Source: Bacteroidales bacterium
GTDB taxonomy: Bacteria; Bacteroidota; Bacteroidia; Bacteroidales; Prolixibacteraceae
Direction of reading: 5' to 3'
DNA length: 50,358 nucleotides
Assembly: GCA_012729335.1 (NCBI GenBank)
Contig: JAAYDJ010000027.1
Location: 1-50,358 of the forward strand
The notes beneath the pieces were generated by a model that had not been told where the DNA came from, searched no databases, and saw only the letters and a list, made by a program, of their open reading frames with translations. The first letter of the stretch is position 1. Each line of letters opens with the position of its first letter. The translations under genes and the position numbers were made by a program. Shown here one piece after another: positions 1-7,789 of the stretch.

Positions 1-295
1 GAAAAGGGAGCGCTCGGCTGTTAATTCCTGGTGCCCATCGAAAGAAAATGATCGAAAATGGGACTCAGAGAAACTGCATTACCGTCGGCCTTCTTCCGAA
101 AAGTTCAATTTAGATTTTTAAGTTAAACATTATTCTTATGTTATAATCTATTCAGGACCTTAATTTCAGAAACGTGGAGGCGAATGAGAGAATAATCAAA
201 TGATTGATTCAAATAGTTGGTTCCTGTCTTACTGATGAAGGAATTTCCAAGTTTCGTGGAGGCACCTTCCCTTCCGACCTATGGGAGAGATCTTC
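1..295. other. Left-edge non-coding stretch
   Basis: No convincing gene. A plus-strand frame is open from base 2 to a TAA at about 121 and could be the last 39 codons of a gene cut by the window edge, but its hydrophilic, compositionally odd translation matches nothing I recognise and an open frame of this length is expected by chance. From about 105 to 240 the DNA is AT-rich, as expected of promoter or terminator DNA beyond the 3' end of the permease gene. Confidence 0.3.
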
Positions 296-1696
296 TTATG
301 CCTGGTGACGGGCCTCTTTCCGGCTCAAAAGCAAGTAGACGGGAATGCCGGCCAGGATCAGGACGATGCCTATGGCGGCTTCGCGGGGCCGGGTGACGAT
401 GGTGTTGAAGAAGAGGGCGATGCAGAAGAGAATGTAAAGTGCGGGCACTACCGGATAACCCCACACGCGGTAGGGGCGGTGGGCATCGGGCATCCTGCGC
501 CGCAGGATGAAAACCCCCAGAGTGGTGGCGCCGTAAAAGATGAAGACCGCAAAGATGATCATGTCGGTAAGCTGATCGAAGGTGCCCGTGAGCACCAGCA
601 CCGATGCCCAGATTCCCTGCCAGAGCAGGGAGTTCCCGGGTACGCCGGCCCTGTTGAGACGACCGATGGCCCGGGGGAAAAGCCCCTCGCGGGCCATGGC
701 ATAGTATGGCCTGGCACCCGTAAGAATGCTGGCGTTGGTGCACCCCAGTGTGGTGACAAGGATCAGCACCGAAATGAGGAGAATCCCCGTGTGACCCCCG
801 AAGACGCGCACGGCCTCCACAGCGGCAATCTGGTTCCCGGCATCATTGACAGCCTGCAGCTCCGGAATCGTCAGCAGCGACAGATAGGTGTAGTTGACCA
901 GCAGGTACACGGCGATGACGATGAATACGCCGGTGACGATCCCCCGGGGAATGTTGCGGCGGGCATTTTTAAGTTCTCCGCCAATATAACCCACCGACAC
1001 CCACCCCTGGTAAGCCCAGAAAGCCGCCAGCATGGCTGTAAAGAAGGCCGGAACGGTCACCGTGCCGCCTCTCAGCTGGCTCTGGTCGAAAATCTCTCCC
1101 GAAGGAACCGGGTGACAGATCAATCCTGAAATGACGATCCCCGTTAATCCCACCGCCACCAGGAAAAGAATGACCTTGCTGGTAAGCGCCCCGCTTTTAA
1201 GGCCCGAAATATTGAGGAAGGTAAGCCCCATGATCAGCCCGATGGAGGCCAGCTTGATGCCAAAATCGCGGAAAGGGTAGAAGATGCCCCCGAGAGAGAG
1301 GTCCGCCAGCGTGGGGAGCACTTCCGGAATGGGAAGGAGGTTGTGGAGCGACTGGGTGAAGACATAAGCCAGAGAAGAGATGGTGGCGGTTTGGATGACG
1401 GTGAAGAGGGACCATCCGTAGAGGAAGGAGAAGAAGCGGTTGTAGATTTTCCGGAGGTAGACGAAGTCGCCGCCCGTGCCGGCGAGGAGCCCTGCCACCT
1501 CGGCATTGCTCAGGGCTCCCATGAGGGTGATGAGGCCTCCGGCAAGCCAGGCCAGCAAAATCCAGAGCGGCGAGGGGAGTTCCGCCGCCATCGGAGCGAT
1601 CTTTTTGTAAACCCCCGAGCCAATGATGTTGGCCACCACGAAAATGATGATATAACCCAGTCCGAGCGTCCTGACCAGCTTCCGTTGCTCCCTCAT
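296..1696 (-). CDS. APC-superfamily amino-acid permease (LAT/SteT-like)
   Basis: A 466-residue inner-membrane transporter with about 12 hydrophobic segments. The first helix carries the APC substrate-binding loop NIIGSGVY (residues about 23-30). The sixth-helix region holds the family signature GGELKNARRNIPRG after a WAYQGW stretch. These are hallmarks of the amino acid/polyamine/organocation superfamily, closest in feel to the L-type amino-acid exchangers (SteT, YkbA). The length is usual for the family. The ATG at 1696 puts the first helix about ten residues in, as expected. It is divergent from the MFS gene, with 314 bases between them that include a perfect palindrome. Substrate is not predictable from sequence; serine/threonine or another neutral amino acid is the family default. 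Family assignment is secure, specificity is not. Confidence 0.9.
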   Translation of the reverse strand: MREQRKLVRTLGLGYIIIFVVANIIGSGVYKKIAPMAAELPSPLWILLAWLAGGLITLMGALSNAEVAGLLAGTGGDFVYLRKIYNRFFSFLYGWSLFTVIQTATISSLAYVFTQSLHNLLPIPEVLPTLADLSLGGIFYPFRDFGIKLASIGLIMGLTFLNISGLKSGALTSKVILFLVAVGLTGIVISGLICHPVPSGEIFDQSQLRGGTVTVPAFFTAMLAAFWAYQGWVSVGYIGGELKNARRNIPRGIVTGVFIVIAVYLLVNYTYLSLLTIPELQAVNDAGNQIAAVEAVRVFGGHTGILLISVLILVTTLGCTNASILTGARPYYAMAREGLFPRAIGRLNRAGVPGNSLLWQGIWASVLVLTGTFDQLTDMIIFAVFIFYGATTLGVFILRRRMPDAHRPYRVWGYPVVPALYILFCIALFFNTIVTRPREAAIGIVLILAGIPVYLLLSRKEARHQA

Positions 1697-2010
1697 GGCA
1701 AGCGATACGTTGGTGTTGAGTTCCCGAAGTTATGAAAAAACGGCGTGGTGAGAATTTATAGCTATAAATACTACTTTTAGCACCCTGAATTCCGGAAAGT
1801 ACAATGACACCATCCGCTCTCAGTGCCAGGTCAACCATAATGTTTGTTCACTGTTTATGATTGATAAGGTGTGGAAGCCTCCGGACTCATCCGTAAAACC
1901 GGGATTTGTTTCCGTGTGGCGTGCCGCGAACCATGACAAGACACAACAAATGACCTTAACGAATTCGGATTCTTCGCCGGAACTGCCGTGACCAATAATT
2001 CCCCAAAGGA
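1697..2010. other. Divergent intergenic region
   Basis: The 314 bases between two divergent transporter genes must hold both promoters. A perfect 16-bp palindrome (1754-1769) is the only clear element. I see no clean TAnnTTTG box; a TAatgTTTG-like string with one extra base lies near 1840. No small gene is convincing here. Confidence 0.4.
1754..1769. promoter_or_regulatory. Perfect 16-bp palindrome, candidate operator
   Basis: The sequence ATTTATAGCTATAAAT is its own reverse complement. It lies 58 bases upstream of the amino-acid permease start, where a repressor or activator dimer would act on that promoter. The sequence shows only the symmetry; the operator role is inference. Confidence 0.35.
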
Positions 2011-3198
2011 ATGGAACAACTGAAAAATAACCCGATGTATCGCTACCTGATGGTTCTGGTGATATGCGCCAGCGCCGGGTTGCAGGGGTGGACTGCCCTC
2101 TTCACCAACTACGCGAAGGAGGTGGTGGGGGTCAACGGCTTTCAGATCGGGGTGGCCCAGGCGGTTAGGGAGATCCCCGGTTTCCTTTCATTTGCAGCCA
2201 TTTATGTGCTGCTCCTGATGAAGGAGCACCGCCTTTCGGCCTGGTCGGTAGTCCTCCTGGGTATCGGCTCTGCCCTTACCGGCTTCTTCCCCACCTTTCC
2301 CGGACTGTTGATGACCACCTTCCTCATGTCGGTGGGATTCCACTTCTTCGAAACCACCAACAAGTCGCTGACCGTCCAGTATTTCGACACCCGCGAGTCG
2401 CCGGTGGTCTTTGCCCGCCTCCGGGGCTACGGCGCCCTGGCCAACATCGGGGTGGGGGTGCTCATCTGGGGACTCTCCTTTGTGCTCGAATACCGCTACA
2501 ACTTCCTTCTCCTGGGGCTATTCATCGCCACAGCCGGAATCACCATGCTCTTCTCCCATCCTGCAGACAAAGATATGCCCCACCAGTCGAAGCGCCTGGA
2601 ACTGAAACGGAAATACTGGCTGTTTTACGTGCTTAACTTCCTGAGTGGCACCCGGCGGCAGATCTTCACCGTATTCGCCATTTTCCTGCTGGTCGACCAT
2701 TATGCGCTGAGCCTCCAGGTGGTTACGGCCATCTATGTGGTCAACTACACCCTCACCTGGCTGCTGAATCCACAGATTTCAAAGGCCCTCAACAAATATG
2801 GTGAGCGGGTGGTCCTTACCCTGGAGAGCGCCAGCCTGGTGGTTCTCTTCCTGGGCTATGCCTTCATCGAAAACGTATGGGTGGTGGTCGCCCTTTATGT
2901 CATCGACAGCATCTTCTTCAACTTCTCCATCGGGCTGAACACTTACCTGCAGAAGACCGCAGATAAGGCCGACCTGGGATCGGCGACGGCGGTGGGCTTT
3001 ACCATCAACCACATCTCGGCGGTCGTCATTCCTGTTTTCGGAGGGATGCTCTGGATGCTCAACTGGCGCCTTCCCTTCCTGGTGGGGATGGGCTTCTCCC
3101 TGCTGTCGCTTTACTTCACCCAGAAGATCAGAACCAGTTACCATGGAAAAAGCGTGAAAGTCACCCCAGGATCACTATCCAGAGGGGCAGGAGGATGA
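2011..3198 (+). CDS. Major facilitator superfamily transporter
   Basis: A 395-residue polytopic inner-membrane protein with about 12 hydrophobic helices in two halves, separated by a basic loop (residues about 188-205, KRLELKRKYW). The short basic loop after helix 2 and the length fit MFS secondary carriers, but I see no motif that fixes a substrate; drug/proton antiport and metabolite efflux are both open. The ATG at 2011 follows an untranslated stretch and directly precedes the first helix. The last 12 codons run into the 3' end of the convergent AEC gene, a 38-bp antisense overlap. That makes the small, polar C-terminal tail probably dispensable. Confidence 0.85.
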   Translation: MEQLKNNPMYRYLMVLVICASAGLQGWTALFTNYAKEVVGVNGFQIGVAQAVREIPGFLSFAAIYVLLLMKEHRLSAWSVVLLGIGSALTGFFPTFPGLLMTTFLMSVGFHFFETTNKSLTVQYFDTRESPVVFARLRGYGALANIGVGVLIWGLSFVLEYRYNFLLLGLFIATAGITMLFSHPADKDMPHQSKRLELKRKYWLFYVLNFLSGTRRQIFTVFAIFLLVDHYALSLQVVTAIYVVNYTLTWLLNPQISKALNKYGERVVLTLESASLVVLFLGYAFIENVWVVVALYVIDSIFFNFSIGLNTYLQKTADKADLGSATAVGFTINHISAVVIPVFGGMLWMLNWRLPFLVGMGFSLLSLYFTQKIRTSYHGKSVKVTPGSLSRGAGG

Positions 3199-4093
3199 GC
3201 GAGAGGGAGGTGGAGAGGAGGACCACCCGTGCGGTGAAGGAGGTGTCGAGGCGGTATTGCTGCGACAGGGCATAAGGGGTAAGGCCCACGGGCATTGCCG
3301 CTTCCAGGATGCTCGCCTGCAGGTTGAGCCCTTCGATCCAGCCGGAATTCGCAACCACCAGGTAAAATATTCCGGGCAGTACCAGCATGATCACCAGCGA
3401 AAAGAGGAGGGTATGTCCCCATTCCCGGAGGTGTCCGATTCTCTGGAAACCCATGAAGATGCCCAGGGAGAAAAGGACCAGGGGAGTAACCGCCTGACCA
3501 AGCATGGAGAGTGACCGGCCCAGGATTTCGGGGAGCCTCAGACCGGTGATGGAGAGGAACAGCCCGATGAACACCGACACGAGCAAGGGGTTGGTGAGGA
3601 GTTTGCTGGCCAGGTGGCGCGGGTGAAAGCGCTCTTCGCCGCCGGTTTCGACCAGCAGGAGCCCCAGTGTGAGCAGCCAGAAGACGTAAACGGCCGAGAG
3701 GAGGCCTCCTGCCGGAAGGGCACCCTCTCCCAGAACGGTCTGCAGCACGGGAATGCCCAGGTAGGTGACGTTGCCATAGGCCAGAATCAGGAAAAGGGTC
3801 TGGCGGCGCAGGCGGCTGAAATGGAACAACCGGCTATAGGGAAAGGCCAGCAGCGTGCAGAGGATGAAGTAAACCGAGTTGACGAGCATCATCCGGTTGT
3901 AGTGCCCTCCGGAGAGATCGACACGGGCCAGCAGGGTGATCACCAGGGCAGGAAAGCCGATCCAGAGGGCAAAACGGTTGAGGACCTCCACCCATTGATC
4001 CGAGGCCATTTTGGCGCGCGAAAAGAGGACTCCCCCCAGGATGATGAGAAACAGGGGCAACACCGCGTCAAAGGCTGTGATGAAAGTGCTCAT
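3161..4093 (-). CDS. AEC-family (auxin efflux carrier-like) transporter
   Basis: A 310-residue membrane protein with about ten hydrophobic helices in two five-helix halves, the layout and length of bacterial AEC carriers. These move small organic anions such as malate or malonate, or amino-acid-like compounds. The N-terminus (FDAVLPLFLIILGGVLF) is the usual first helix of the family. It is the third gene of a possible minus-strand unit after the acyltransferase and the zinc-ribbon membrane protein, 82 bases below the latter. It might therefore export a product of the acyltransferase, but that is only context. Its 3' end overlaps the convergent MFS gene by 38 bp. Family call firm, substrate unknown. 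Confidence 0.85.
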   Translation of the reverse strand: MSTFITAFDAVLPLFLIILGGVLFSRAKMASDQWVEVLNRFALWIGFPALVITLLARVDLSGGHYNRMMLVNSVYFILCTLLAFPYSRLFHFSRLRRQTLFLILAYGNVTYLGIPVLQTVLGEGALPAGGLLSAVYVFWLLTLGLLLVETGGEERFHPRHLASKLLTNPLLVSVFIGLFLSITGLRLPEILGRSLSMLGQAVTPLVLFSLGIFMGFQRIGHLREWGHTLLFSLVIMLVLPGIFYLVVANSGWIEGLNLQASILEAAMPVGLTPYALSQQYRLDTSFTARVVLLSTSLSLILLPLWIVILG

Positions 4094-4175
4094 GGATCAA
4101 GTTCAGCTATTTCTGCAGTTCAAATTTTCCCAAAGCTAAAAATAATAATCCAACCGGGTCCTGACACAGGTTTGG

Positions 4176-4874
4176 TCAGACATGGAAAAGTGTTTCGAGG
4201 CGGCGTCCTTTTTTCAGCCGGTAGTGGGTGAAGAAGAGGATCAGTGCCAGGGGCAGAAGGGAGACGGTGGTGATGAGCGACCACCGCAGGTCTATGCTGC
4301 CGGTCATGAAGAGATCAAGGATGATTTCGGTGACCATGCAGAACCCTGCTATAAGGAGGAGACCCGCTCCGGGGAGGTTGAGCCCATTGAGGGGAATCCT
4401 CCGGTGGAAAAACAAAAGGATGCTCAGGAAGAGGAAGGCAGCAGCGGTGATGGGGAGTCCTACCGGCAGGAACCAGTGGAATCCTCCGGCAAAGAGGTCG
4501 GTAGCCGCCAGGGCGGCCAGCACAGCAACCATCGTTCCTGCCAGCAGGAGCAGGGGGCGCTTCCGGGAAAAAAGAAAAAGAGTGAGCACCACCCAGGCCA
4601 GGAGGATCTGAACGGAAGCCAACGGGGCCCATTGAAATCCCCTGACTGTAAGCAGGTCGACCATCAGGCAGATGACGATCCCCGAAAAAAGCAGGATGGT
4701 ACTTAACTCCCACAGCGAACGCCGCTGTTCCTTCTTATGAATCTTCAGGATCGCAGAGGGGGTACTGGCAGGACCGGCTGCTTCAGCGGCACTGTTTTCA
4801 GGATTCTTTCCGCAAAGCGGACAAATCTTCAGTCCGTCGTCAAGTTCTACTCCGCAATGAATACAAATGGGCAT
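4176..4874 (-). CDS. Zinc-ribbon membrane protein (DUF6320-like)
   Basis: A 232-residue protein that starts with a four-cysteine zinc ribbon (C4-x2-C7 and C18-x2-C21), followed by a polar linker to about residue 50. Six hydrophobic helices make up the rest. No catalytic motif is visible. From memory, this plan matches DUF6320 proteins, often found next to alcohol-acetyltransferase-like enzymes. That is the case here: the acyltransferase lies 100 bases upstream on the same strand. The pairing suggests a membrane partner, sensor or anchor for the acyltransferase reaction; no function is known to me. The ATG at 4874 places the ribbon at the very N-terminus, which supports this start. Confidence 0.75.
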   Translation of the reverse strand: MPICIHCGVELDDGLKICPLCGKNPENSAAEAAGPASTPSAILKIHKKEQRRSLWELSTILLFSGIVICLMVDLLTVRGFQWAPLASVQILLAWVVLTLFLFSRKRPLLLLAGTMVAVLAALAATDLFAGGFHWFLPVGLPITAAAFLFLSILLFFHRRIPLNGLNLPGAGLLLIAGFCMVTEIILDLFMTGSIDLRWSLITTVSLLPLALILFFTHYRLKKGRRLETLFHV

Positions 4875-4974
4875 ATATTTCCGTTTTACGTTTAATCTGA
4901 TGTTTCCTACTGATAGTGAATAAAATACCGGTCTTCATCCGGGTTGTCATTTCAATCACTGTACGATGCGTGGT

Positions 4975-6315
4975 TCATGTGTCGCTCAGGATTTTCACCC
5001 TGATGCCCGCCCTGGTGAGGTGCCTGAGCATTACCTTTTCCAGATCGGTAGAACGGGTGATGTTGACGAAGGTGATTCTCAGGTTGCCGTTGTAGGAGAT
5101 GATGCCACAGCCGGCCTTTACCTTCGGGTTAGGCGGGGGCGGTATGAACTCCAGGGCGGTGACCCACTCTCCCATCTCCGGAGGAAGCGTCACCTGCCCC
5201 AGGTTGGTGACCGTCCCCGTGAACCGTTTCGAGGCGAGTCCACGGTAGATGGCCGCAGTGATCATCTTCTTGATGAACAGGGGCATGATCCGTATGATGA
5301 AAAGCTTTTCGTAGCTCACATTCGAAGAAAGAAAGCGCGCAATCTCTTTAAGGCCGGAATACATCTGCATCTGGTGATGAACTGAAAGGAGGATCTCCTC
5401 AAAGGTATAGGTTCCAAGGCGGAGGTCTGTTTCCGGAAGGACAAACAGGGAGAAGTTGCGCAAGGTCCGCGTGGGGAATTTGCTGCGCATGTTGACGGGC
5501 ACCTGGATGCGGAGGAGGTTTTTGCGGTTTTTCTTCAATCCTCCGGAATCGAGGAAGATGTGTTGAAGGGCCAGGAAGTAGACCGCCACGAGGTATTCGG
5601 TGAGGCTCACCTGGTGTTCCCGGGCCACACCGAGGAGCTCTTTGGTACTCATCTCAGCCCTGATGACCCTGAGGCGGGGTTTTTCATTCAGCCGGAAGGG
5701 AAGGTGCCAGGCTTTGCGTGATTTGGAGGGGGGTGGCAGTTTCCGGAAGAAGCGGTTATAACCGTCTTCGGTCTCCTCTTTGGAGAAGGGGGTCTCCGGG
5801 AGCAGGATGCCGCCTGGGTCTCCCGGGGGATGGCCGCAGAGCGTGAGGTAGGTGTACAGGAGCGACTTGAGGTATTCCAGGGCGCCGCTGCCATCGGTGA
5901 GGATATGGAGGAATTCGACGGAAATGCGGTTCCCTCTGGCTAAAATCCGGTAGAGGGGTTCGTTTTTCCGGGTGATGGCAAAGGCGGTGCAGGGGATCTC
6001 CTCTTCGGCCTGGATCCGGGGTTCCTGCTGGTTGAATTCCAGGAAATGCCAGAAGAGGCCGCTGCCCAGGGAGACGTTGAAATAGGGGAAGCGGGCTGAG
6101 GTGCGGGTTACCGCCTCCCGCAGGGCGTTATACCGAACCGGATCCCGCAGGGTGGCGGTGATCCGGAATACCGCGGTGAGACTCGAAGAAACAATGGCCG
6201 GGTAGAGCTTGGCGGCGTTGTCGAGCTCCAGCCACCCTTTCTTCTTCAGGGCCGAGAGGTGGTTCTCTCCCGGGCTGCGCCCCCCTGGTGCAGATATGTG
6301 GTTCTCCCCGTTCAT
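4975..6315 (-). CDS. Condensation-fold acyltransferase (alcohol acetyltransferase-like)
   Basis: A 446-residue protein of the chloramphenicol acetyltransferase/condensation-domain fold. The catalytic HxxxDG motif is present as HILTDG (H137, D141, G142). The N-terminal WLELDNAAKLYPAI string is typical of the alcohol acetyltransferase-like group that also includes PapA5-type enzymes. Such enzymes move an acyl group from CoA or a carrier protein to a hydroxyl or amine. There is no signal peptide, so it is cytoplasmic or membrane-peripheral. It is first in a minus-strand set with the zinc-ribbon membrane protein and the AEC carrier. The neighbourhood hints at acylation of a lipid or small metabolite followed by membrane handling or export. 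Fold and motif are seen; the substrate is unknown. Confidence 0.8.
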   Translation of the reverse strand: MNGENHISAPGGRSPGENHLSALKKKGWLELDNAAKLYPAIVSSSLTAVFRITATLRDPVRYNALREAVTRTSARFPYFNVSLGSGLFWHFLEFNQQEPRIQAEEEIPCTAFAITRKNEPLYRILARGNRISVEFLHILTDGSGALEYLKSLLYTYLTLCGHPPGDPGGILLPETPFSKEETEDGYNRFFRKLPPPSKSRKAWHLPFRLNEKPRLRVIRAEMSTKELLGVAREHQVSLTEYLVAVYFLALQHIFLDSGGLKKNRKNLLRIQVPVNMRSKFPTRTLRNFSLFVLPETDLRLGTYTFEEILLSVHHQMQMYSGLKEIARFLSSNVSYEKLFIIRIMPLFIKKMITAAIYRGLASKRFTGTVTNLGQVTLPPEMGEWVTALEFIPPPPNPKVKAGCGIISYNGNLRITFVNITRSTDLEKVMLRHLTRAGIRVKILSDT

Positions 6316-6532
6316 AAATGGACAAAGATAATTTGTTTATGTCAGGAAATCTTAATACCGCAGGTGAGGCACACGGGAACTTCAGGTGATACCCTTATTG
6401 GGTGGGTTCAGCCTGTCCAGGTTTGGTTATCCGGGGCCTGGTGATCAGTTGAGCAGCGGTTTTTGTCACTTCGGAAAATTGCCGGAAACTGTTTTCTGCG
6501 GAAGGGGGTTTCTTTGCAGAAAAGGCAAAACC

Positions 6533-7789
6533 ATGGAAATCCTATTCAGGAAGATGATCGGTCAGACCGTCAGGAGGGCCGTCAGACGACTCAGCAAGTC
6601 TATTCTGGTGCTGGCCGGGATGGTCAGGAATCGCCGCAGGCCCGATCCCCGGGTGATGAGGGCGATGGCTGAATCCGTTGAGCGCCATCGCCGTTCGACG
6701 GGCCACGGGTTAATCCGTTCCTTTCCGGCAGGAAGGCTGATTACAGGGTTGTTGACATTGGCCATGCTGGGGTCGTGTGCCCCGAAGAAGGAGGGGCAGC
6801 CCGAGGTCATTCACAAGGTAAAGGTGGCACGCCCGGTGAAGGAGGCGGCCACGTCGGAGCGCACCTTTCCGGGGATCATCAGGGAGGCTGCTGAGGTGAA
6901 CCTGGCCTTCCGTGTGGCGGGGCCCATCCGTGACATCCACGTGAAGGAGGGGGATTATGTCAGGCAGGGCTCCCTGATCGCACGTATCGACCCCCGCGAC
7001 TACGAGATACAGGCAGGCGTCTATGAAGCCCAATACACCCAGATGAAGGGGGAGTTTGACCGCCTTACCGAGCTGAACAGCCGTAAGAGCGTGGCCGACA
7101 ACGACTATGAAAAGGCCGTGGCCGGCGAAAAGATGCTCCGCATGCAGCTGCAGAACGCCCGCGACCAGCTCAGCGATACCCGCCTGTATGCCCCCTTTTC
7201 GGGATATATCCAGGCGGTGAAATACGAAGAGGGCGAAATGGTCAACACAGGCATGACGGTGGCCACACTTATTGACGTGAAATCCTACCTGGTGGAAATC
7301 GATCTGCCTGCCTCTTTTTTCCTCCGGAAAGGAGATTTCACCACCTTCAGTTGCACGCAGCCCCTGGCTCCGGCAGAAGATTATCCCCTGCAGCTCGTCA
7401 GCACCCAGATGAAGGCCAACAACAGCCAGCTCTACCGGACCACCTTCCGCCTCGATCCGAAGGTAAATCCTGAGCTGGCACCGGGGATGACCGTCAGCGT
7501 GAAAATAGGCTACCAGAATGAACTGGAGACACCCCTTCAGATACCGCTGACGGCTCTCTTCCGGGAAGAGGGCAAAAGCTGTGTCTGGCTGTTTGATGCT
7601 TCCACATCGACGGTGCGGAAACAGGAGGTGACCACCGGTGACCTCGCGGGCGACGGGATGATCACCATTCTGTCGGGAATCGACGGGGACGATGAGGTGG
7701 TGGTGGCCGGTGTCCATGCCCTTCGTGACGGCTGGAAGGTGGAACGGCTGGCAGAAGCTTCTGAAACCAATGTGGGAGGGTTGTTGTGA
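6533..7789 (+). CDS. RND efflux periplasmic adaptor (membrane fusion protein), lipoprotein
   Basis: The adaptor of a tripartite efflux pump (HlyD/AcrA family) bridges the inner-membrane pump and the outer-membrane channel. It shows a lipobox (LAMLGSC), then a split lipoyl domain around a helical hairpin (VRQGSLIARIDPRDY on one side, LYAPFSGYIQAV on the other). Beta-barrel and membrane-proximal domains follow. The start is uncertain: ATG 6533 puts the lipid-bearing Cys at residue 82, too deep for a normal lipoprotein signal. The in-frame ATGs at 6656 and 6665 give residues 41 and 38 and are more plausible biologically. The reading frame also extends up to 6386. The TGA is shared with the ATG of the pump gene (TGATG), which implies translational coupling. 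Confidence 0.88.
   Translation: MEILFRKMIGQTVRRAVRRLSKSILVLAGMVRNRRRPDPRVMRAMAESVERHRRSTGHGLIRSFPAGRLITGLLTLAMLGSCAPKKEGQPEVIHKVKVARPVKEAATSERTFPGIIREAAEVNLAFRVAGPIRDIHVKEGDYVRQGSLIARIDPRDYEIQAGVYEAQYTQMKGEFDRLTELNSRKSVADNDYEKAVAGEKMLRMQLQNARDQLSDTRLYAPFSGYIQAVKYEEGEMVNTGMTVATLIDVKSYLVEIDLPASFFLRKGDFTTFSCTQPLAPAEDYPLQLVSTQMKANNSQLYRTTFRLDPKVNPELAPGMTVSVKIGYQNELETPLQIPLTALFREEGKSCVWLFDASTSTVRKQEVTTGDLAGDGMITILSGIDGDDEVVVAGVHALRDGWKVERLAEASETNVGGLL

Noticed and set aside
3161-3198. Overlap of MFS and AEC genes as a frameshift or assembly error
   Set aside because: Both reading frames are intact with normal lengths; a 38-bp convergent 3' overlap is ordinary.
6386-6532. Upstream extension of the adaptor gene
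   Set aside because: The added 49 residues are not protein-like for the family and would bury the lipoprotein signal even deeper; the start is more likely at or after 6533.
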